A DNA stretch of 54,836 nucleotides from Fidelibacterota bacterium (lineage in GTDB: Bacteria; Fidelibacterota; Marinisomatia; Marinisomatales; UBA1611), in NCBI GenBank assembly GCA_002718655.1, contig PBFM01000003.1:47885-102720 (forward strand), written 5' to 3'. The translations under genes were made by a program, and so were the position numbers. The notes below the pieces were generated by a model. It was not told where the DNA came from. It ran no database searches and was given only the letters and a program-made list of their open reading frames with translations. This document shows, piece by piece, positions 52,618 through 54,836 of this stretch. Position 1 is the stretch's first letter. Each line of letters begins with the position of its first letter.

Positions 52618-54249
52618 TTATCTTTTCAAATAACCAAACTTTATCAAATTTTCATAAATTATATTTACTAATTCTTGTGGAGGTATTTCCCCATTAGAAT
52701 TAATTGTTATTTCAGCATTACTTGGATTCTCATATGGATCAGATATACCTGTAAATTCTTTTATTTTTCCTTCCCTTGCCAATTTATACAAACCCTTTGA
52801 GTCTCGTTGTTCACAGGCCTCTAATGAAGTATTAACGTGAATTTCAACATAACCTCCGACACTTGATATTAAGCTTCTATTAATATTTCGATCTTCTTCA
52901 TATGGCGCTATTGGAGCACATATTGCTATCCCACCATTTTTAGTTATTTCGCTAGCCACAAATCCTATTCTACGAACATTAATTGACCTATGTTCTTTAG
53001 AAAATCCTAATTCACTAGATAAATGGGTTCTTACAATATCTCCATCTAATAATGTTACAGGTCGTTTTCCATTTTCTAATAATCTATTTAATAATCCATT
53101 CGCTAAAGTCGATTTTCCAGAGCCTGATAAGCCTGTAAAAAAAACTGTTAGCCCTCTTTTATGTAAAGGTGGTCTTGATTTTTTTAATTCATTAGTAACC
53201 TCTGGATAAGAAAACCAATCAGGTATTTCTTTACCTTCATCTAGCATATTTCTCAATTGTGTTCCTGAAATTGTTTCAAAACTTTCATTATCAACTTGGC
53301 TTAAGGATTTGTACTTTTTTTCAGATTTAACATAAACCATAAATTCGAATGGTACCATTTCAATTCCAATCTCATTTTGATGTTCTCTTAATAATTCTTG
53401 GGCATCATATGCCCCATAAAATGGTTTTTTATCAGTACCATTCCCTGGACCCGCATGATCTCGACCAATTATTATATGGGTACAACCATAGTTTTTTCTA
53501 ATTATCGCGTGCAGGAGTGCCTCTTTTGGTCCACCCATCCTCATCGCGAGAGGCAACAAAGCTAAAATTGCTGAATTTTTTGGATATTTTTTAATTACAT
53601 GCTCATAACATCTTACCCTTGTATGATGATCCACATCTCCTGGCTTTGTCAAACCTACTACAGGATGTAATAATAAGTTTGCATCAATATTTTGCATTGC
53701 CCTTTGTGTCATTTCAACATGAGCGCGGTGCAATGGGTTTCTTGTTTGAAAGGCTATAATTTTTTCCCAGCCATTTTTTTTACATAAATTTTTTAATACA
53801 TTTGGAGAGAGTCGATATTTTTTATAATCATAATGATTTGGGAGTGCAATTTTTTCAAGTTCCCCTCCAATATATACCTCATTTCCAATATTAAACATAT
53901 AGTGATTAGCTGGATGTTTAAGGTCTACAGTACCATAGATTGACTCTGCCTCACGCTTCAAATCCGGTATCCAAATACTATCTATAACCATCTTTGCTAT
54001 TTGAAAACCTTCTTTTTCCCTTAAAATAATTGTTTCACCTATATTAAGATTTTCAGAAAAGGTCTTATCTACATCTAATACAATTGGAATTGGAAATAAC
54101 TCGCCGGTTACCAACCTAGATTCATTTATAACAGATTCATAATTCTCTTCACTCATAAAAGAATCAAGAGGATGAAAACTACCATCTAAAATCATTTCAC
54201 AATCACATAGTTGTCTGTCAGACAATACCCAAAACTTTTCTACTTTCAA
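52618..54249 (-). CDS. Bifunctional ATP sulfurylase / APS kinase
   Basis: Makes PAPS from sulfate in two steps. The N-terminal ATP sulfurylase has QTRN (168-171) and HRAH (174-177) in FQTRNPLHRAHVEM, and GRDHAGPGNGTD (about 262-273). The C-terminal APS kinase has Walker A GLSGSGKS (373-380), the LLDGDIVRTHLS loop, and FTGISDPYENP near the end. The 543-residue Sat-CysC fusion order is known from several bacteria and archaea. It is 3 bases ahead of an epimerase gene and 23 bases after hldE, within the sugar locus. PAPS could feed polysaccharide sulfation, but no sulfotransferase is in the window; ordinary sulfate assimilation is the alternative. Confidence 0.93.
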   Translation of the reverse strand: MKVEKFWVLSDRQLCDCEMILDGSFHPLDSFMSEENYESVINESRLVTGELFPIPIVLDVDKTFSENLNIGETIILREKEGFQIAKMVIDSIWIPDLKREAESIYGTVDLKHPANHYMFNIGNEVYIGGELEKIALPNHYDYKKYRLSPNVLKNLCKKNGWEKIIAFQTRNPLHRAHVEMTQRAMQNIDANLLLHPVVGLTKPGDVDHHTRVRCYEHVIKKYPKNSAILALLPLAMRMGGPKEALLHAIIRKNYGCTHIIIGRDHAGPGNGTDKKPFYGAYDAQELLREHQNEIGIEMVPFEFMVYVKSEKKYKSLSQVDNESFETISGTQLRNMLDEGKEIPDWFSYPEVTNELKKSRPPLHKRGLTVFFTGLSGSGKSTLANGLLNRLLENGKRPVTLLDGDIVRTHLSSELGFSKEHRSINVRRIGFVASEITKNGGIAICAPIAPYEEDRNINRSLISSVGGYVEIHVNTSLEACEQRDSKGLYKLAREGKIKEFTGISDPYENPSNAEITINSNGEIPPQELVNIIYENLIKFGYLKR

Positions 54250-54272
54250 TTATCTCTCTATACTGTTATTAA

Positions 54273-54836
54273 TCAAGCTATGTTTAATTCATCAATGGAA
54301 ATTGCAGACGTTCCTACATGACCTACAACTATCCCTGCCGCATGATTTGCAAATTCTACAACTCTGTATATATCAATCTCAGCTAGAAGTCCTAATGCTA
54401 CTGAAGATATAACAGTATCACCTGCACCACTAACATCAAATATTTCTTTTGCTTCAGATCTTAAATGAAAAACTTCATCCGAGCTTATATAAGACATTCC
54501 CTCGGAACCCCTTGTAATTAAACACGCTTTGATATCAAATGAGGAGCAAATCTCTTTCCCAGCAAATTCAAAATCTTTGTCACTATGTAGTTTGCGCCCT
54601 AAAACTAATTCTGCTTCATTGGTATTTGGTGTTATTAGATCTGCTTTTCTATATTTTTGCCATTTGACCCCTTTTGGATCAATGAATACTGGAATTCCGA
54701 TACTCTGGGCAATTTCCATTGTTGCATTCATTAAGTATTCTGAGCAGATGCCTTTTCCATAATCACTAACTATAACACCTTGAATATTTTCTTTTTGTGT
54801 AGATAAAACATTTAATAAATCATTATGTTTTCTTTG
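54273..54836 (-). CDS. hldE: Heptose-7-phosphate kinase, RfaE domain I (5' end cut by window)
   Basis: PfkB-fold kinase that phosphorylates D-glycero-beta-D-manno-heptose 7-phosphate on the way to ADP-heptose for LPS core. The frame is open to the right edge, so the gene starts outside; ATG 54731 is internal. Visible blocks: VIVSDYGKGICSEYL, FIDPKGVKWQKYRKAD, LITPNTNEAELVLGRK and the catalytic DVSGAGDTVIS. The protein ends without an adenylyltransferase domain, so if this is RfaE it is the split form (HldA/RfaE1), with the second half encoded elsewhere. It suggests an LPS-making Gram-negative. Confidence 0.86.
   Translation of the reverse strand, partial: QRKHNDLLNVLSTQKENIQGVIVSDYGKGICSEYLMNATMEIAQSIGIPVFIDPKGVKWQKYRKADLITPNTNEAELVLGRKLHSDKDFEFAGKEICSSFDIKACLITRGSEGMSYISSDEVFHLRSEAKEIFDVSGAGDTVISSVALGLLAEIDIYRVVEFANHAAGIVVGHVGTSAISIDELNIA

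Noticed and set aside
7912-54836. Mobile element or phage origin for the whole locus
   Set aside because: No transposase, integrase core, terminal repeats or attachment site found; gene content is ordinary for polysaccharide loci, although such loci are often exchanged between strains.

Overview
This is an AT-rich bacterial window (roughly 30% G+C by eye). It looks Gram-negative: outer-membrane barrel-like proteins, a Wza/Wzz/Wzi export system and a heptose kinase are all present. Many starts have a Shine-Dalgarno sequence (GGAGG, AGGA, GAGGGA). With the rplU-rpmA-mdh order and the many beta-rich exported proteins, I would guess a marine lineage near Marinimicrobia (SAR406) or a relative in the FCB group. 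That placement is inference from general resemblance, not from a marker search.

Left region (1-7.9 kb, both strands) is chromosomal core: the end of rplU (cut by the window), rpmA, mdh with a clean terminator, a secreted DUF4097-like protein, queG, trmH, a small predicted barrel protein, a stand-alone protein of the alpha-glutamyl/putrescinyl-thymine pyrophosphorylase / 5-hmdU DNA kinase helical family, a Nudix ADP-ribose pyrophosphatase, and an alanine-rich coiled-coil/barrel outer-membrane protein ending in a second terminator.

From 7.9 kb to the right edge the window is one very large surface-polysaccharide locus. Two genes point right (a GT2 glycosyltransferase and the polyprenyl-phosphate sugar-1-phosphate transferase). 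Everything from 9.8 to 54.8 kb points left, with many 1-23 bp overlaps. Reading with transcription from the right: heptose kinase hldE (cut by the window), a fused ATP sulfurylase/APS kinase, GDP-mannose dehydratase gmd and sugar epimerases, a WecG/TagA transferase, WbpE- and WbpB-like enzymes, fcl, a TviB-like dehydrogenase and an epimerase, an unusual membrane protein, an eight-SLBB Wza-like exporter and Wzz. Next comes a nonulosonic-acid unit (FAD oxidoreductase, KdsC-type phosphatase, short NeuB, CMP-sugar synthetase, asparagine-synthase-like amidotransferase). A second sugar unit follows (WbpD-like acetyltransferase, epimerase, DegT aminotransferase, second amidotransferase, NeuD-like acetyltransferase). 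Then comes the most unusual block (18.0-27.0 kb): ACP, FabZ-like dehydratase, thiamine-diphosphate enzyme, second NeuB, AMP-forming ligase, LuxE-like acyl-protein synthetase, LuxC-like acyl reductase, WbmS-like deacetylase and formyltransferase. Last are the assembly genes: glycosyltransferase, Wzx flippase, Wzy polymerase, two more glycosyltransferases, a methyltransferase and a Wzi-like outer-membrane protein.

Together the genes predict a Wzx/Wzy-dependent O-antigen or capsule. It would contain a diacetamido uronic acid (TviB + WbpB + WbpE + WbpD), probably L-fucose (Gmd + Fcl), one or two nonulosonic-acid-like residues, uronamides and formyl groups. The LuxC/LuxE/ACP/TPP/NeuB block has no obvious product in textbook sugar pathways and is the best candidate for undescribed chemistry. 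No tRNA, rRNA, CRISPR array, insertion sequence or phage region was seen, and no gene-free stretch exceeds 300 bases.
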